Shown: positions 9,447 to 18,903, counted from the stretch's first letter. The stretch is 64,000 bases of DNA from Paenibacillus antarcticus (GCF_001637225.1 NZ_LVJI01000015.1:186001-250000); one strand, 5' to 3'. The notes: generated by a model not told the origin, from the letters alone. A program made the numbers and translations.

Positions 9447-10043
9447 TTACCATTCAAGTCTCATAAGTTCACGACTTAATTCACGGAGTCGTTCTTTACA
9501 AAGTTCAATTTCTACAGTATCGTTGGCCTCCATCGCCTCATAAAGTTTATCTAATTCTTCATCCACTTCGATTCTTCGCAATTGTATGCGTAAATCCCCT
9601 TCCAACGAATAGAACATCTTAGACATTTCTTGTTCGGTAAAATAAGTTCCCTTCTGAAATAGCACCCGTTGTTGAAAGCCCGAAATTTCCACCAATCGGA
9701 TCACTTCCCCAAATAGTATATTTTCTATGAGAATCTGTCTGTCTTTAAATCGTTTCACAATCGCATGTCCTCTTGTATCTTCAATTAATTTCTCCATCCA
9801 ATCAGCAAGCTTAGCGTCACGTATGATGTAATCGCCTACCATCTTATATCCGCTTCGCGTTCTTATAAACCTTAGCTTAACTAATTTCCGTCCGGTTCTA
9901 ACTGAAATAATAAAGAGTGTTTCATTTTCACTCCAATATAAGGAATACCCTTCTTGAATCAACTCTTTGATCAAGTCTTGAATATGTCGCCGATTAAATC
10001 GAAGCTCCAGATTACAGTACTCTACTTCATAGCTCTTGTTCAA
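9447..10043 (-). CDS. Conserved protein of unknown function
   Basis: 198 residues, cytosolic, rich in charged residues. The last 45 residues are a strongly charged predicted coiled coil (repeated ELDKLYEAM/ELCKERLREL type helices). The ATG has a GGAGG-type RBS. I recall similar proteins in Paenibacillus with misleading automatic names linked to peptide synthetases; nothing in the sequence supports such a role. It is monocistronic with its own terminator. Confidence 0.75.
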   Translation of the reverse strand: MNKSYEVEYCNLELRFNRRHIQDLIKELIQEGYSLYWSENETLFIISVRTGRKLVKLRFIRTRSGYKMVGDYIIRDAKLADWMEKLIEDTRGHAIVKRFKDRQILIENILFGEVIRLVEISGFQQRVLFQKGTYFTEQEMSKMFYSLEGDLRIQLRRIEVDEELDKLYEAMEANDTVEIELCKERLRELSRELMRLEW

Positions 10044-10194
10044 GGCACTCCCTCCTAAACTGGATATTATAACAAATGGTATTAGAATGATGCCGCGAAT
10101 ACTAAGGGATCATTTGCTTGATATATTTTATACTTTATCTTATGTAACGGTAACTTGGTTTATTGACTATTTTTACCCTTAATAAATTCTGGAT

Positions 10195-10469
10195 AAACCT
10201 GTCCAGCACGAAAAAGAGGAAGATCCTGTAACTTGATCCCCAAATAGGTTAGTTATATTATGATATTCTGAAACGAATTGAACGAGCACCTAGTCCTAAT
10301 AAATTACAGTTTGCTAAGCAATTAAATTCTGATCCTTCAACGATTTAAACTTAGTACCCGATTATTTCTACTGAACTTCGGATCATCTTGATCCTAAAGG
10401 AACGCTTAATACCGATACGACCCCAGATGATCCATTCTTTAGAACGCTGAGGATGACTTAAAGTCATCC
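10195..10469 (+). pseudogene. Remnant of a degraded gene
   Basis: The 469-bp gap before the MFS gene contains protein-like stretches in two different frames, both interrupted by stops: LYYDILKRIERAPSPNKLQF (from 10253, continuing to 10346) and SDHLDPKGTLNTDTTPDDPF (from 10378). Their spacing suits one gene broken by a frameshift and nonsense codons. There is no start codon or RBS. I cannot name the parent family. A GGATGACTT palindrome at 10451-10469 follows it. Confidence 0.4.
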
Positions 10470-10512
10470 ATACCACATTGGAACAACTCTTACCTGTGTA
10501 TAAAATGTCCTT

Positions 10513-11805
10513 TTAGGAAATCACCTTTATCTTTGGCTGTGATTTACGGGTTAATAACAAATGAACGACAAACAGAATAACCATGACCACGCTACTTGCT
10601 ATGAATGGGGCTTCGTGCCCCATAACATCCCATAACCTTCCCGATACAATTGGCCCTACGACCATCCCAGATCCTTGTAACGTCAGGAAAAACCCCCATA
10701 CAGCTCCGCGTTCACCCTTAGGTACCAAATGAGATACATACGTATTCCATCCCGGTAAAATAAAAGCATAACTAATCCCAATAAGAGCTACAAATGTAAA
10801 TACAAGTGGTACGGAGTGTACCATTGAGAATATAGAAATCGATACTGCTGCAAGTAGAAACCCACAATGCAAGAATGGTGCTGTACCGAATCGGTCAATT
10901 AATTTCCCACAAGGTATAAGTGCGATCACTGTAATCCCCCCTCCAGCGATCAACAAAAGACTATACATATTCGGTGAGAATCCTAGCTCATTCTGAACAT
11001 AGAGGGTAATTACGGGGGTTAATATCCCAATGACAAACGACTGTAAAAATAGAGCTGGATAGACGAGCCAACTCACATTCAATGTATGTTTCACTTCATA
11101 TAATGTTTTCTTCACACTTTTTATTAACAGTACAATCTTAGCCTTGATCAACAAGAATATATTTGCGTGGCGTACCACTTCCACCGTCGTATGCAGATTA
11201 GCACTCTTCGCCTTTCCTGGGAGAAGTAACGCAACGAGTACTAGCACGATACCACAACCTATAAGTACTAGAAATGATGTGTGATAATTAGATCCTGTCC
11301 GTTGCATAAGAAAATTCATCGCAATAGGACCTGCACCTATCCCCATTAATGAAGCCATCTCAAGTGCTCCTATCGCCGTACCATTGCTGTTATTTGGACC
11401 CGATATTTCCGTTACCCCTGTCATCGCACAAGGCCAAAGTGGAGATGTACCAATTCCTAGAATTAAGCAAGCAATAGCGAGCCATACTGGTGCAGAGGTG
11501 AAGGCAATAATCACAACGGCGATGACTGTCATCAATAACGCACCTGACATGATCTTCTTATAACCTAAACGTTCTGCTAACCATCCGAAGGGACTTCTAA
11601 AGAGGTTATCCCCAACATATTGCAGTGAGAAAGCTACACCCACGCTCCACGCCGTTAATCCAAGTGAGTTCTTCATGTAGATAGGCAATAACGAAACTAA
11701 CAATGACCCCTTCATGAACTCAACTAAAAAAATAATGAGCATAAGCTCAATAAAAAAAGGTGATCTCAATTGACGATTGGAGACTTCTTTCGAACTTAGT
11801 GTCAA
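10513..11805 (-). CDS. Major facilitator superfamily transporter
   Basis: 430 residues with about twelve hydrophobic helices in two halves, separated near residues 205-240 by a basic cytoplasmic loop. The loop between helices 2 and 3 reads GWLAERLGYKK (near 75-85), the MFS A-motif, and the second half repeats it as GKLIDRFG near 300. Drug-export-like permeases have this build, but the substrate cannot be read from sequence. It is divergent from speA, with which it shares a 173-bp regulatory gap. Confidence 0.85.
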   Translation of the reverse strand: MTLSSKEVSNRQLRSPFFIELMLIIFLVEFMKGSLLVSLLPIYMKNSLGLTAWSVGVAFSLQYVGDNLFRSPFGWLAERLGYKKIMSGALLMTVIAVVIIAFTSAPVWLAIACLILGIGTSPLWPCAMTGVTEISGPNNSNGTAIGALEMASLMGIGAGPIAMNFLMQRTGSNYHTSFLVLIGCGIVLVLVALLLPGKAKSANLHTTVEVVRHANIFLLIKAKIVLLIKSVKKTLYEVKHTLNVSWLVYPALFLQSFVIGILTPVITLYVQNELGFSPNMYSLLLIAGGGITVIALIPCGKLIDRFGTAPFLHCGFLLAAVSISIFSMVHSVPLVFTFVALIGISYAFILPGWNTYVSHLVPKGERGAVWGFFLTLQGSGMVVGPIVSGRLWDVMGHEAPFIASSVVMVILFVVHLLLTRKSQPKIKVIS

Positions 11806-11911
11806 GATTATCCCATCCTCTTCTAAATGAAACGTTCAATTATACCCTTCATAATCTAGCTTTATTATAGATTACCCAATTACTTATGCATTTTACCACT
11901 TTATCAAAAGC

Positions 11912-11939
11912 TTGCAATCCCGTCCTGATTTGCTATACT
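11912..11939 (+). promoter_or_regulatory. Predicted sigma-A promoter of speA
   Basis: -35 TTGCAA (11912-11917) and -10 TATACT (11934-11939) with a 16-bp spacer, 39 bp upstream of the speA start. Confidence 0.6.
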
Positions 11940-11978
11940 CAACTTTGTATTTTAATACAGGAAGGTTGTGAGTGATTC

Positions 11979-13454
11979 ATGAACCATAGCAACACGCCCC
12001 TTTTCACAGCACTTAAGAATCATGCTGCTAGCAATCCCGTACAGTTCCATATTCCTGGACATAAGAAAGGTCGAGGAGCAGATGAAGAGTTTCGGCAATT
12101 CATAGGGGATAACGCCCTTTCCATAGACTTAATTAATATTGCTCCATTAGACGACCTACATCAACCCACAGGCGTAATAGAAGAAGCGCAGGCACTTGCT
12201 GCCGATGCCTTCGGAGCTGATTATACCTATTTTAGTGTCCAAGGTACAAGCGGTGCTATTATGACCATGATCTTATCTATATGTTCTCCTGGAGACAAGA
12301 TCATCGTTCCACGAAATGTACATAAATCTATCATGTCTGCTATCATTTTTTCAGGAGCTAAACCTGTATTTGTCTCACCAGCTCGCGATGAGAATCTCGG
12401 TATTGACCATGGTATCACAACAACGTCTGTACGCAGAGCTCTTGATCGTCACCCGGATGCCAAGGCTGTCCTTGTGATTAACCCGACTTATTATGGATTA
12501 TGTGCAGATTTAAAGGAGATTGTTGAACTTGCTCATAGTAGACATGTTCCTGTGCTTGTAGATGAAGCTCATGGTGTTTTGATTCATTTCCATGAGGATC
12601 TTCCGATGTCCGCTATGGAAGCTGGTGCTGATATGGCTGCCACAAGTGTGCATAAATTAGGTGGATCCATGACTCAAAGCTCAGTTCTTAATCTGAATAT
12701 AAAGAATGGATTCGTAAATCCACAGCGCGTTCAGACCATTATCAGCATGTTGACTACAACCTCAACATCCTATATTTTACTGGCATCATTAGATACTTCT
12801 AGACGTAATCTTGCACTGCATGGACATGATATCGCGCAGACGGCCATTGATTTAGCACAATATGCACGTGAAGAAATTAATAAGATGGACGGGCTCTACT
12901 GTGTCGGCAAAGAAATTCTTGGTGGAGAAGCAACACATAATATTGACCCTACCAAGCTTACGATCCACGTTCGTCATCTCGGAATCACTGGATATGATAC
13001 GGAGAACTGGTTGCGCGAACATTATAATCTAGAAGTTGAAATGAGCGATATGTACAATATTCTCTGTCTTGTTACACCAGGCGATAAGGAAGATACCATT
13101 GAAATTCTTATTAAAGCATTACGTGAATTATCTGACACCTATTTCTTAGTCAATCAAGCTCACGAATTGATTGTTAAAATCCCTGAGATCCCTCAACTAT
13201 CTCTTACACCTAGAGAAGCATTCTATGGAGATACAGAAGTCGTTCCATTTAGGGAATCTGCTGGACGAATCATCGCAGAATTTATTTATGTCTATCCGCC
13301 AGGGATCCCCATTCTTCTTCCCGGAGAAGTAATATCCCAAGATAACATCGATTACATCATTGATCATGTCGAAGTAGGTCTCCCTGTAAAAGGGCCTGAA
13401 GATCGTTACATTCACAATGTTAAAGTAATCGTCGAAACCGATGCCATATTCTAA
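11979..13454 (+). CDS. speA: Arginine decarboxylase (Bacillus SpeA type; Orn/Lys/Arg decarboxylase family)
   Basis: 491 residues, almost the same length as B. subtilis SpeA. It is a fold-type I PLP enzyme expected to convert arginine to agmatine, the first step of polyamine synthesis. The PLP lysine is Lys226 in TSVHKLGGS, the cofactor aspartate lies in VDEAHG (194-199), and the N-terminal FHIPGHKKG (23-31) is the family hallmark. The C-terminal domain ends in YPPGIPILLPGE. Lysine decarboxylases of the same family are close relatives, so arginine is inferred. GGTTGTG supplies the RBS. Confidence 0.88.
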   Translation: MNHSNTPLFTALKNHAASNPVQFHIPGHKKGRGADEEFRQFIGDNALSIDLINIAPLDDLHQPTGVIEEAQALAADAFGADYTYFSVQGTSGAIMTMILSICSPGDKIIVPRNVHKSIMSAIIFSGAKPVFVSPARDENLGIDHGITTTSVRRALDRHPDAKAVLVINPTYYGLCADLKEIVELAHSRHVPVLVDEAHGVLIHFHEDLPMSAMEAGADMAATSVHKLGGSMTQSSVLNLNIKNGFVNPQRVQTIISMLTTTSTSYILLASLDTSRRNLALHGHDIAQTAIDLAQYAREEINKMDGLYCVGKEILGGEATHNIDPTKLTIHVRHLGITGYDTENWLREHYNLEVEMSDMYNILCLVTPGDKEDTIEILIKALRELSDTYFLVNQAHELIVKIPEIPQLSLTPREAFYGDTEVVPFRESAGRIIAEFIYVYPPGIPILLPGEVISQDNIDYIIDHVEVGLPVKGPEDRYIHNVKVIVETDAIF

Positions 13455-13476
13455 ACTAATCATCCATTAAGATCAT

Positions 13477-13521
13477 AAAAAAGCAGCTTCCCTACCTACT
13501 TAAGGTATGAAAGCTGCTTTT
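13477..13521. terminator. Bidirectional terminator between speA and the DUF1292 gene
   Basis: Arms AAAAAGCAGCTT (13478-13489) and AAGCTGCTTTTT (13510-13521) flank a 20-nt loop; A- and T-runs lie on the outer sides for both convergent genes. Confidence 0.85.
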
Positions 13522-13543
13522 TCTTTTAAATATCAGATAGAAT

Positions 13544-13864
13544 CTATTCCTGCGATGCTGCGAGCAGCACATTATATACTTCTTCCACAGCTTTCCACTC
13601 TTCTTCATCTTCGATATTATAAAGAACCATTTCCTCGTTCTCTTCTTCCATACGCAGAATAATTCCGTCTGCTTCAGGATTTTCGCGTTCGAGTAATAGA
13701 GCATAGACCTTCTCGCCTACATCAAAAGTCTCTACAAGAACCATTTCAACGTCGTTGCCTTGCTCGTCAGTCAAAGTCAGGACAAACTCCTCTTCCTCAC
13801 TACCATTTTCATGATCATGACCGCAGCCGCAATCTTCGCCGTGTACGTGTTTATCTTCGCTCAT
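13544..13864 (-). CDS. DUF1292 domain protein
   Basis: 106 very acidic residues. The N-terminus is His/Cys-rich (HVHGEDCGCGHDHENG, residues 6-21), resembling a metal-binding tail. The rest is the DUF1292 domain with the typical ITLVDEEG-like start (here VLTLTDEQGND), a KVYALLL strand and an EEEWKAVEEVY end. The family is widespread next to Firmicute housekeeping genes; its function is unknown. Confidence 0.85.
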   Translation of the reverse strand: MSEDKHVHGEDCGCGHDHENGSEEEEFVLTLTDEQGNDVEMVLVETFDVGEKVYALLLERENPEADGIILRMEEENEEMVLYNIEDEEEWKAVEEVYNVLLAASQE

Positions 13865-13971
13865 ATAAATACCTCGTTTCCAGTTGAATTTTAATACCTT
13901 TGGTATCGTAACATGGAAGGCTTTTTAGGTCAATTTCAGCAATCATATTCAATGTAAATCATACCGTTACA

Positions 13972-14526
13972 TTAATTTAAAGCTGTAATGACTTTTTGAG
14001 AGACCAATTCGAATTCCGAATTTTTAGACAATTTAATAAAGAATCCTATCGTATATTTACCTGACGTTTTGAAATCGTATGTAAAATCATCCGTACGGAA
14101 CCAGAAATTATCCTTCGAATCACTTTCTAATTCCTGGGTCTGAATATCCTTCTGGACACCTGATGGATCAGTGATCGCCACTTTCACTGCTACAACGGAG
14201 TCAACTAAATTATCCACTTGACTAAATACGTTGAATTTCAGCTTCCCTTTGTTCACATTGCCAAATATGGTATCGCCCTTGAATAAAAATATATGTACAT
14301 TCGGTTTCAGGAATTTAACTTGATTATTCGTTGGGATCCAGTTCACAAGTCCTTCAAACGAACGAATCGGTACGTAGGTCTTACCATCTATGATATAACC
14401 ACCTTCTTGAACTTCGTGCCCATTCACCCAAAGGCGGACTTTCTCATTAACTGAATCGGCAAACAATAAAGATCCTCCCATAAGGGACAAGACAAGTGTA
14501 CTCATTACAATTTTTTTCCACCTCAT
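13972..14526 (-). CDS. Secreted copper-amine-oxidase-like stalk-domain protein
   Basis: 184 residues. A signal peptide (RWKK followed by a hydrophobic core to LLFADS, cleavage near 25) is followed by the stalk domain with VRLWVNGHEV and GKTYVPIRSF, the hallmark of copper amine oxidase N-terminal-like repeats in Paenibacillus surface proteins. The remaining residues are beta-rich, resembling an intracellular proteinase inhibitor-like (BsuPI) fold. I set the start at 14526 because GGAGG lies 12 nt upstream; the longer frame to 14559 has no RBS. No enzyme domain is present. Confidence 0.75.
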   Translation of the reverse strand: MRWKKIVMSTLVLSLMGGSLLFADSVNEKVRLWVNGHEVQEGGYIIDGKTYVPIRSFEGLVNWIPTNNQVKFLKPNVHIFLFKGDTIFGNVNKGKLKFNVFSQVDNLVDSVVAVKVAITDPSGVQKDIQTQELESDSKDNFWFRTDDFTYDFKTSGKYTIGFFIKLSKNSEFELVSQKVITALN

Positions 14527-14624
14527 AATTATACGCTCCCTCCATACTATTCCATTCATGCTGACTTAAATATATACTACAAATAAATCGGCAAGTTGCG
14601 GTCTACCGGGTCCATATGCCAAAT

Positions 14625-14655
14625 AAAACCTGCAGAATGCAATTCCGCAGGTTTT
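14625..14655 (-). terminator. Terminator of the gene at 14665
   Basis: A stem of 10 or more pairs with one mismatch (AAAACCTGC at 14625-14633 with GCAGGTTTT at 14647-14655) lies just past the stop codon. Confidence 0.75.
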
Positions 14656-14664
14656 TCTTAATTA

Positions 14665-14859
14665 TTACGCACTCGGCTTGGTTAGAATACAAGGGATTCC
14701 CTTTCCACTTGCGCCCGGAACTCTCATTCTTTCTCTGTAATCTATACCGTCTGCACAAGGTGTCTTACACACTTCACATACTTGCGATGTCACAAGTTTC
14801 ATTTCTCTTCTTACCTTCTCGGTTTTAGGTTGAACGGGTTTTTTAGATTTAACCACCAT
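14665..14859 (-). CDS. Small conserved protein with CxxC motif
   Basis: 64 basic residues starting MVVKSKKPVQ. A CEVCKTPC cluster (about 28-35) and a later Cys near 58 could bind zinc. AGGTGA directly precedes the ATG. I recall near-identical small proteins across Paenibacillus without assigned function. It has its own terminator. Confidence 0.65.
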   Translation of the reverse strand: MVVKSKKPVQPKTEKVRREMKLVTSQVCEVCKTPCADGIDYRERMRVPGASGKGIPCILTKPSA

Positions 14860-15022
14860 GTCACCTCATTTGCAGATGTGTATCTTCACAGTATTGTATG
14901 AGGATTCCATGCATTGGGAACTCTGGTCTTATATAAATTTAGGGAAAGAAACCTGTTGGTCGATCATAATGAATGATATATTTAAAACCAGAAAGTTAAC
15001 TTAAGTCAGGAGGTTATTTATC

Positions 15023-15760
15023 TTGGGCCTACAGCTTCAGATGTTAGGAACCGGAAGTGCATTTGCTAAAAATTACTACAATAATAATGCGTTACTATAT
15101 GATGGAACTTTTACTCTCTTAATTGATTGTGGCGTAACCGCTCCACATGCACTTCACCGTCTAGGTATGTCTTTTAACGATATAGATGCCGTATTAATAA
15201 CCCATATTCATGCAGATCATGTTGGTGGACTTGAAGAACTAGCCTTCAAGACCAAATTCACTTTCAAACGAAAAATGATTCTATATATAACAGAAGAACT
15301 CGCTCATTCGCTATGGGAACACACGTTAAAGGGTGGATTATATCAAGAAGGTGAAATATCCTCATTAGATGACATATTTGAAGTACGCTTCCTTCAACCG
15401 TTGAATCCTCAATCCCTAACGGAACTTATTACAGTAGAGCTATTACCCACAAACCATATCCCAGGTAAAGCAAGCTACTCTTTGTACATAAATGAAAGCA
15501 TCTTTTATAGTTCTGACATGACATTTGAACCCTCTTTACTGCTAAATCTGGTACAAGAGCGCGGTTGTAGAACTATTTTTCATGAATGCCAATTAAGCGG
15601 TCCTGGAGAAGTTCATACCACGCTTCAAGAACTTCTAACACTCCCTGAAGATATCCAGAAGATTACCTATTTGATGCATTACGCGGATGATAAGGACGAT
15701 TATCTTCATCAGACGGGTGATCTGACTTTCTTAGAACAAAATCTGATCTATGAACTATAA
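15023..15760 (+). CDS. MBL-fold metallo-hydrolase
   Basis: 245 residues. The di-zinc motif HIHADHVGG starts at His61, and later metal ligands are the His in TNHIPG (near 148), the Asp in YSSDMTF (near 170) and His in LMHYADD (near 222). The layout resembles RNase Z and PQQ-type hydrolases, but the RNase Z exosite arm is absent and the substrate is unknown. Translation starts at TTG with a strong AGGAGG eight bases upstream. It is monocistronic. Confidence 0.85.
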   Translation: MGLQLQMLGTGSAFAKNYYNNNALLYDGTFTLLIDCGVTAPHALHRLGMSFNDIDAVLITHIHADHVGGLEELAFKTKFTFKRKMILYITEELAHSLWEHTLKGGLYQEGEISSLDDIFEVRFLQPLNPQSLTELITVELLPTNHIPGKASYSLYINESIFYSSDMTFEPSLLLNLVQERGCRTIFHECQLSGPGEVHTTLQELLTLPEDIQKITYLMHYADDKDDYLHQTGDLTFLEQNLIYEL

Positions 15761-15762
15761 AA

Positions 15763-15803
15763 AAGCCAGCGGTTGATTCCCATGTGGGGTCAACCGCTGG
15801 CTT
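15763..15803. terminator. Bidirectional terminator after the MBL-fold gene
   Basis: A perfect 14-bp stem (15763-15776 and 15790-15803) around a 13-nt loop sits between convergent genes. Confidence 0.85.
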
Positions 15804-15816
15804 GTGGAGTCTATAT

Positions 15817-16056
15817 TTATTCAAAAATAGGAAGTTGATCTAAGTTGTTGGATGGATCCCCATCCGCATCTCCACGAATATATGTTTCTCCATCTCTACC
15901 TTTAAATGCATTAACGCCGGCAATCGTTCCTGCCTGTACTTCCTGAAGGGCTTGTTCATATGCCAACACACGACCTGATGATGTCTGAAATGCCGTCAGA
16001 TCACCATCTCCGTTCTTCTGTACTGCAACAAACTGTTCACGTTCTGATGTTCCCAT
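15817..16056 (-). CDS. DUF3892-type small protein
   Basis: 79 residues. The pattern VAVQKNGDGDLTAFQTSSGR then VNAFKGRDGETYIRG DADG fits the DUF3892 family, small Firmicute proteins of unknown role. The start at 16056 has AAAGGAG eight bases upstream; a longer frame to 16098 lacks an RBS. Confidence 0.7.
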   Translation of the reverse strand: MGTSEREQFVAVQKNGDGDLTAFQTSSGRVLAYEQALQEVQAGTIAGVNAFKGRDGETYIRGDADGDPSNNLDQLPIFE

Positions 16057-16136
16057 ATCGATCGCTCCTTTTGTTTCATATAATGACTTTCGGGGCATTC
16101 GAGTAGGTTACCCAGCATGTGATATTTTAATTCAAA

Positions 16137-16580
16137 TTAAAGTTCTTTTTTCATGCGAACGTGTAGAATTCCCGCATCATCGAATGGTTCCTTCGAGATT
16201 ACTTCATACCCCTGCTTCGCGTAAAAAGGTTCTGCTTGGCATTGCGCATCAAGAATGGAATAACGCAATCCAAGTTCCCTTGCTAGCTTCTCCATCGCAA
16301 TGAGTAATACTCTACCGAAGCCCTTCGTGCGGTATTCTTTTGTAACGGCAATACGTTGCATTTTGGCGGTCTCTTCATTGTAGTAAATGATTCTACCCGT
16401 CGCGACATAATCCCCATTATCATAAATTAACACGTGATGCACATCAGGACTAATCTTATCATATTCGTCAATTTCAAGAGTTTCGGGTACCTGTTGTTCG
16501 TTCACAAATACCTTCTTTCGAATATTCAGTCCATACTGCAGCTGTTCCTCTGTGGTGACATGAATGATCTCTGCAGCCAT
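16137..16580 (-). CDS. GNAT family N-acetyltransferase
   Basis: 147 residues, a single GNAT domain. The acetyl-CoA loop reads AVTKEYRTKGFGRVLL (about 78-93), matching the R/Q-x-x-G-x-G/A signature, and the C-terminal strand AEPFYAKQGYEV is typical. The N-terminus (IRKKVFVNEQQVP) resembles the ElaA/YjcF branch, whose substrates are unknown. GAGGTAA provides the RBS. Confidence 0.85.
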   Translation of the reverse strand: MAAEIIHVTTEEQLQYGLNIRKKVFVNEQQVPETLEIDEYDKISPDVHHVLIYDNGDYVATGRIIYYNEETAKMQRIAVTKEYRTKGFGRVLLIAMEKLARELGLRYSILDAQCQAEPFYAKQGYEVISKEPFDDAGILHVRMKKEL

Positions 16581-16713
16581 TGTGTTACCTCACTTTCGTA
16601 TCATCAATCTAGTCTATCTTCTAACCGAATTATTATACAAAAAAAACTTTTTGATGTATAGTTTTGATAATTGCACTGTTGTTCATATTCATCATAAAGG
16701 GGCCAAACATTTA

Positions 16714-16821
16714 ATGAAAGCAACGATTATTATTGGTGTTATCATGACCGCTGTCCTCATTTACTCTTTCTTCTATGTCACCAAGAAAGGCTACTCCCGT
16801 AAATGGGATGAAGAGGAATAA
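16714..16821 (+). CDS. Small single-pass membrane protein
   Basis: 35 residues: one hydrophobic helix (IIIGVIMTAVLIYSFFYV) followed by a charged tail KKGYSRKWDEEE. The ATG at 16714 has AAAGGGG about 10 bases upstream. I recall similar peptides in Paenibacillus; function unknown. Confidence 0.5.
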   Translation: MKATIIIGVIMTAVLIYSFFYVTKKGYSRKWDEEE

Positions 16822-16851
16822 TCCAAGTACATACGAGTTAAGATTCATAAA

Positions 16852-16898
16852 AAAGCACAACAAAGCCCCTAAGACAAAGACCGTTCGTCAAAGGGGTT
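16852..16898 (-). terminator. Terminator of the lipoprotein gene
   Basis: Arms around AGCCCCT (16864-16870) and AGGGGTT (16892-16898) are followed on the minus strand by T-rich sequence. Confidence 0.5.
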
Positions 16899-16937
16899 AT
16901 TCAAGCTCTTTTCATTAATATGATGTTCATCGATCGT

Positions 16938-17132
16938 TTAGGGTGGAGAAATCTCATTCGTTGAGTATACCTGCTCGTTTACATCTTGAGAATATATATC
17001 CCGCATAACAGGCGTGGTAGAAGAGTCCATCCTTTGGATTTGATACGTGGACTTATCCTGCTCTATCGAGCACCCCACTAGAAGTACAAGTAGACACACT
17101 CCTGCTATCAAGCCAATTGTCTTGTTCCGCAT
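16938..17132 (-). CDS. Small lipoprotein
   Basis: 64 residues. A lipoprotein signal with lipobox LLVGC near residue 21 is followed by a short polar mature chain, so it is predicted to be anchored on the outer face of the membrane. The ATG at 17132 has AAAGGAAG eight bases upstream; an in-frame GTG three codons earlier abuts that RBS and is less likely. Function unknown. Confidence 0.65.
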   Translation of the reverse strand: MRNKTIGLIAGVCLLVLLVGCSIEQDKSTYQIQRMDSSTTPVMRDIYSQDVNEQVYSTNEISPP

Positions 17133-17587
17133 TCGTGCCACTTCCTTTATTGGTTGATACTATATTCTCATTGTAGACGTTTTTACTTATTTTAAACCTG
17201 CAATGATTCTGAATGCTGGACAGTTCCTTCTCCGATTCTTTCTTCATTATCGTGGAATAGTTCCATTTCATCCACTGCGCATGCCATGTATTACTCTCAA
17301 TAACATAAACACTACATCGACAATGTCCTTCCTTCGTCTCGGTGAATGTGTAATAACTTCAAACTCTTCTATTGGAACAATCACTTTTTGGAAACCACAT
17401 AATTTGTAATTTCGCTACCACCATCATGAAATGTACAAAATCCATGTTACTCTAGCCTTTACACTCGTTTTAGGTAGGGTTTTCTTCGTCATTTCGGCTC
17501 CTTATTGTAAGAAATTGTGGGCTGAAATTACTTTATAATCATTCATCCTAGAGGTATAATTATCGTATTAACTGAATGAGGAAAAAA
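17133..17587. other. Intergenic region with no confident gene
   Basis: About 450 bp. A short minus-strand reading frame (about 17270-17390, VIVPIEEFEVITHSPRRRKD) looks protein-like but lacks a start codon with RBS, so it may be a relic. Nothing else is supported. Confidence 0.3.
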
Positions 17588-17761
17588 ATGAAACAATCAG
17601 CTCTCCATCAATGGCATAAAGAACATAATAAACGAATAGCAGAATATCATATAAACCATGGAATGAATATACAACGCGGTGAAAATGGCTCCAGTTTGTT
17701 AGCTAGGTGGGAAAGATTTTTTTATAACAATGTCATTTCTCCTTTAAAGAATGTAAAATAA
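17588..17761 (+). CDS. Small hypothetical protein
   Basis: 57 residues, basic and hydrophilic (KQSALHQWHKEHNKRIAEYH). GAGG lies about six bases before the ATG at 17588. No domain recognised; the gene may belong to the decayed element to its right. Confidence 0.4.
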   Translation: MKQSALHQWHKEHNKRIAEYHINHGMNIQRGENGSSLLARWERFFYNNVISPLKNVK

Positions 17762-17848
17762 TACCCATTGACTGAACTGTCCTCTTGGAACAGTTCATTT
17801 TTTTGTTTCGCAATTTGTGTCTACTGCGTTTTATCTTCGTACTGCTCA

Positions 17849-18019
17849 TTAAGCTTTAGTCTTAAAAGTGATAGTGGTAGTAAACTCAACTTGAAATACT
17901 TCTCCACATTTTCCGCAATCCATCGGGAATTGACCTTCCATGTCCCCTGTTTCGATATAATCAAGACTATCCTCATGAATAAAATTACAATGCGGACATT
18001 CAATTAGTTTATCTTTCAT
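17849..18019 (-). CDS. Small zinc-ribbon protein
   Basis: 56 residues with two CxxC knuckles, CPHC (residues 8-11) and CGKC (near 35-38), a classic zinc ribbon. GGAGGG lies seven bases before the ATG at 18019. Small zinc ribbons of this kind are frequent phage passengers, consistent with the mobile-element debris around it. Confidence 0.6.
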   Translation of the reverse strand: MKDKLIECPHCNFIHEDSLDYIETGDMEGQFPMDCGKCGEVFQVEFTTTITFKTKA

Positions 18020-18047
18020 CGTAAAGCCCTCCTTCGTATAATGTGTC

Positions 18048-18300
18048 TTATGCGTCATTGACCTTGCTATGTCTCGACCGAATATACTTAACGCAAGTGG
18101 GGGCCGTATCAGGGTATATCATCACAATGACATTCACACTCTTTGCAAATTTTTCAATTTCACACCCGAGAATCTGATATTTTGGCGTTACCGCATAATC
18201 TTTATCACAACTATCACAAGTAACTTGGTGGTCGCCTTCTGAGTTTGCTTGTCTCGGAAACTTAGTTAGGTTAGGCCATGGCCTACTGTGCCTCTGCTAG
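18048..18300 (-). pseudogene. Remnant phage-type protein gene
   Basis: An open frame of about 80 codons with a CDSC motif (TCDSCDKDYAVTPKYQILGC) ends at the TAA at 18048 but begins after a TAG with no usable start codon. Composition looks coding. Parent family not recognised. Confidence 0.45.
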
Positions 18301-18415
18301 AGTAGATAAATCACTTGTCTAAGTAGAAGTAGACAGTTGGACTAGCTTAATTAGCTCTTTCATCCGTCATCTCTCCTTATACCCTATAATTTGGTATAAT
18401 ATATCCGAGGTGAAA

Positions 18416-18514
18416 ATGATGAATGGTAAACTATTTGTTACTATAATGGTTATTGTTTTACTGATAATTGGCGCTTGTTCTTTATATATAGCCCAACTTA
18501 TTAATTCCGTTTAA
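18416..18514 (+). CDS. Very small hydrophobic protein, possible lipoprotein
   Basis: 32 residues: MMNGK, a hydrophobic core and then IIGACS, which could act as a lipobox. CGAGGTG is five bases before the ATG and a TATAAT-like box lies just upstream. Its size makes it uncertain. Confidence 0.35.
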   Translation: MMNGKLFVTIMVIVLLIIGACSLYIAQLINSV

Positions 18515-18564
18515 TGCACTCTCCTGTGGTAGGTATGGGTTATATATTCAATACAGGGTGTAAC

Positions 18565-18693
18565 CTACTCGCATAATCCATACTGACTGGAGCATAAAGG
18601 CATATCTTCGTACTTAATCACTTTTAATAGGTCCCGTTTCTTTCCATCATATGCAGTCTTTGACCATTCAATTTGGTTATTGATCCAAGCCCA
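18565..18693 (-). pseudogene. Remnant coding fragment
   Basis: A protein-like C-terminal fragment (GWAWINNQIEWSKTAYDGKK and on) ends at the TAG at 18565. Upstream it is cut by TAA codons and has no start. It is probably debris of the decayed element. Confidence 0.35.
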
Positions 18694-18738
18694 TCCTTAT
18701 TTGCGTAAAATGATACTCCATTACGTTTTGAGACCTAT

Positions 18739-18903
18739 TTAACGATCTCCTCTCAAAGAGCAATTCTTGCAACTTCTTTCCGGATATCTTCGGGCTATTT
18801 CAGCATTTTCCGCATTAATAGTGTTGATGCACGTCATACATCCTACATGTCCTTTGGCTTCTTTGTAGAGCGCATTAGATTCAATTCCTCGCTTATCGTA
18901 CAT
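18739..18903 (-). CDS. Small four-cysteine protein
   Basis: 54 residues with CMTC (about 23-26) and CKNC (about 46-49), a likely zinc site. GAGGTG lies about seven bases before the ATG at 18903. It resembles small phage or ICE passenger proteins; function unknown. Confidence 0.5.
   Translation of the reverse strand: MYDKRGIESNALYKEAKGHVGCMTCINTINAENAEIARRYPERSCKNCSLRGDR

Noticed and set aside
17203..17409. 68-residue plus-strand frame
   Set aside because: No RBS and the opposite strand looks more protein-like, though also without a start.
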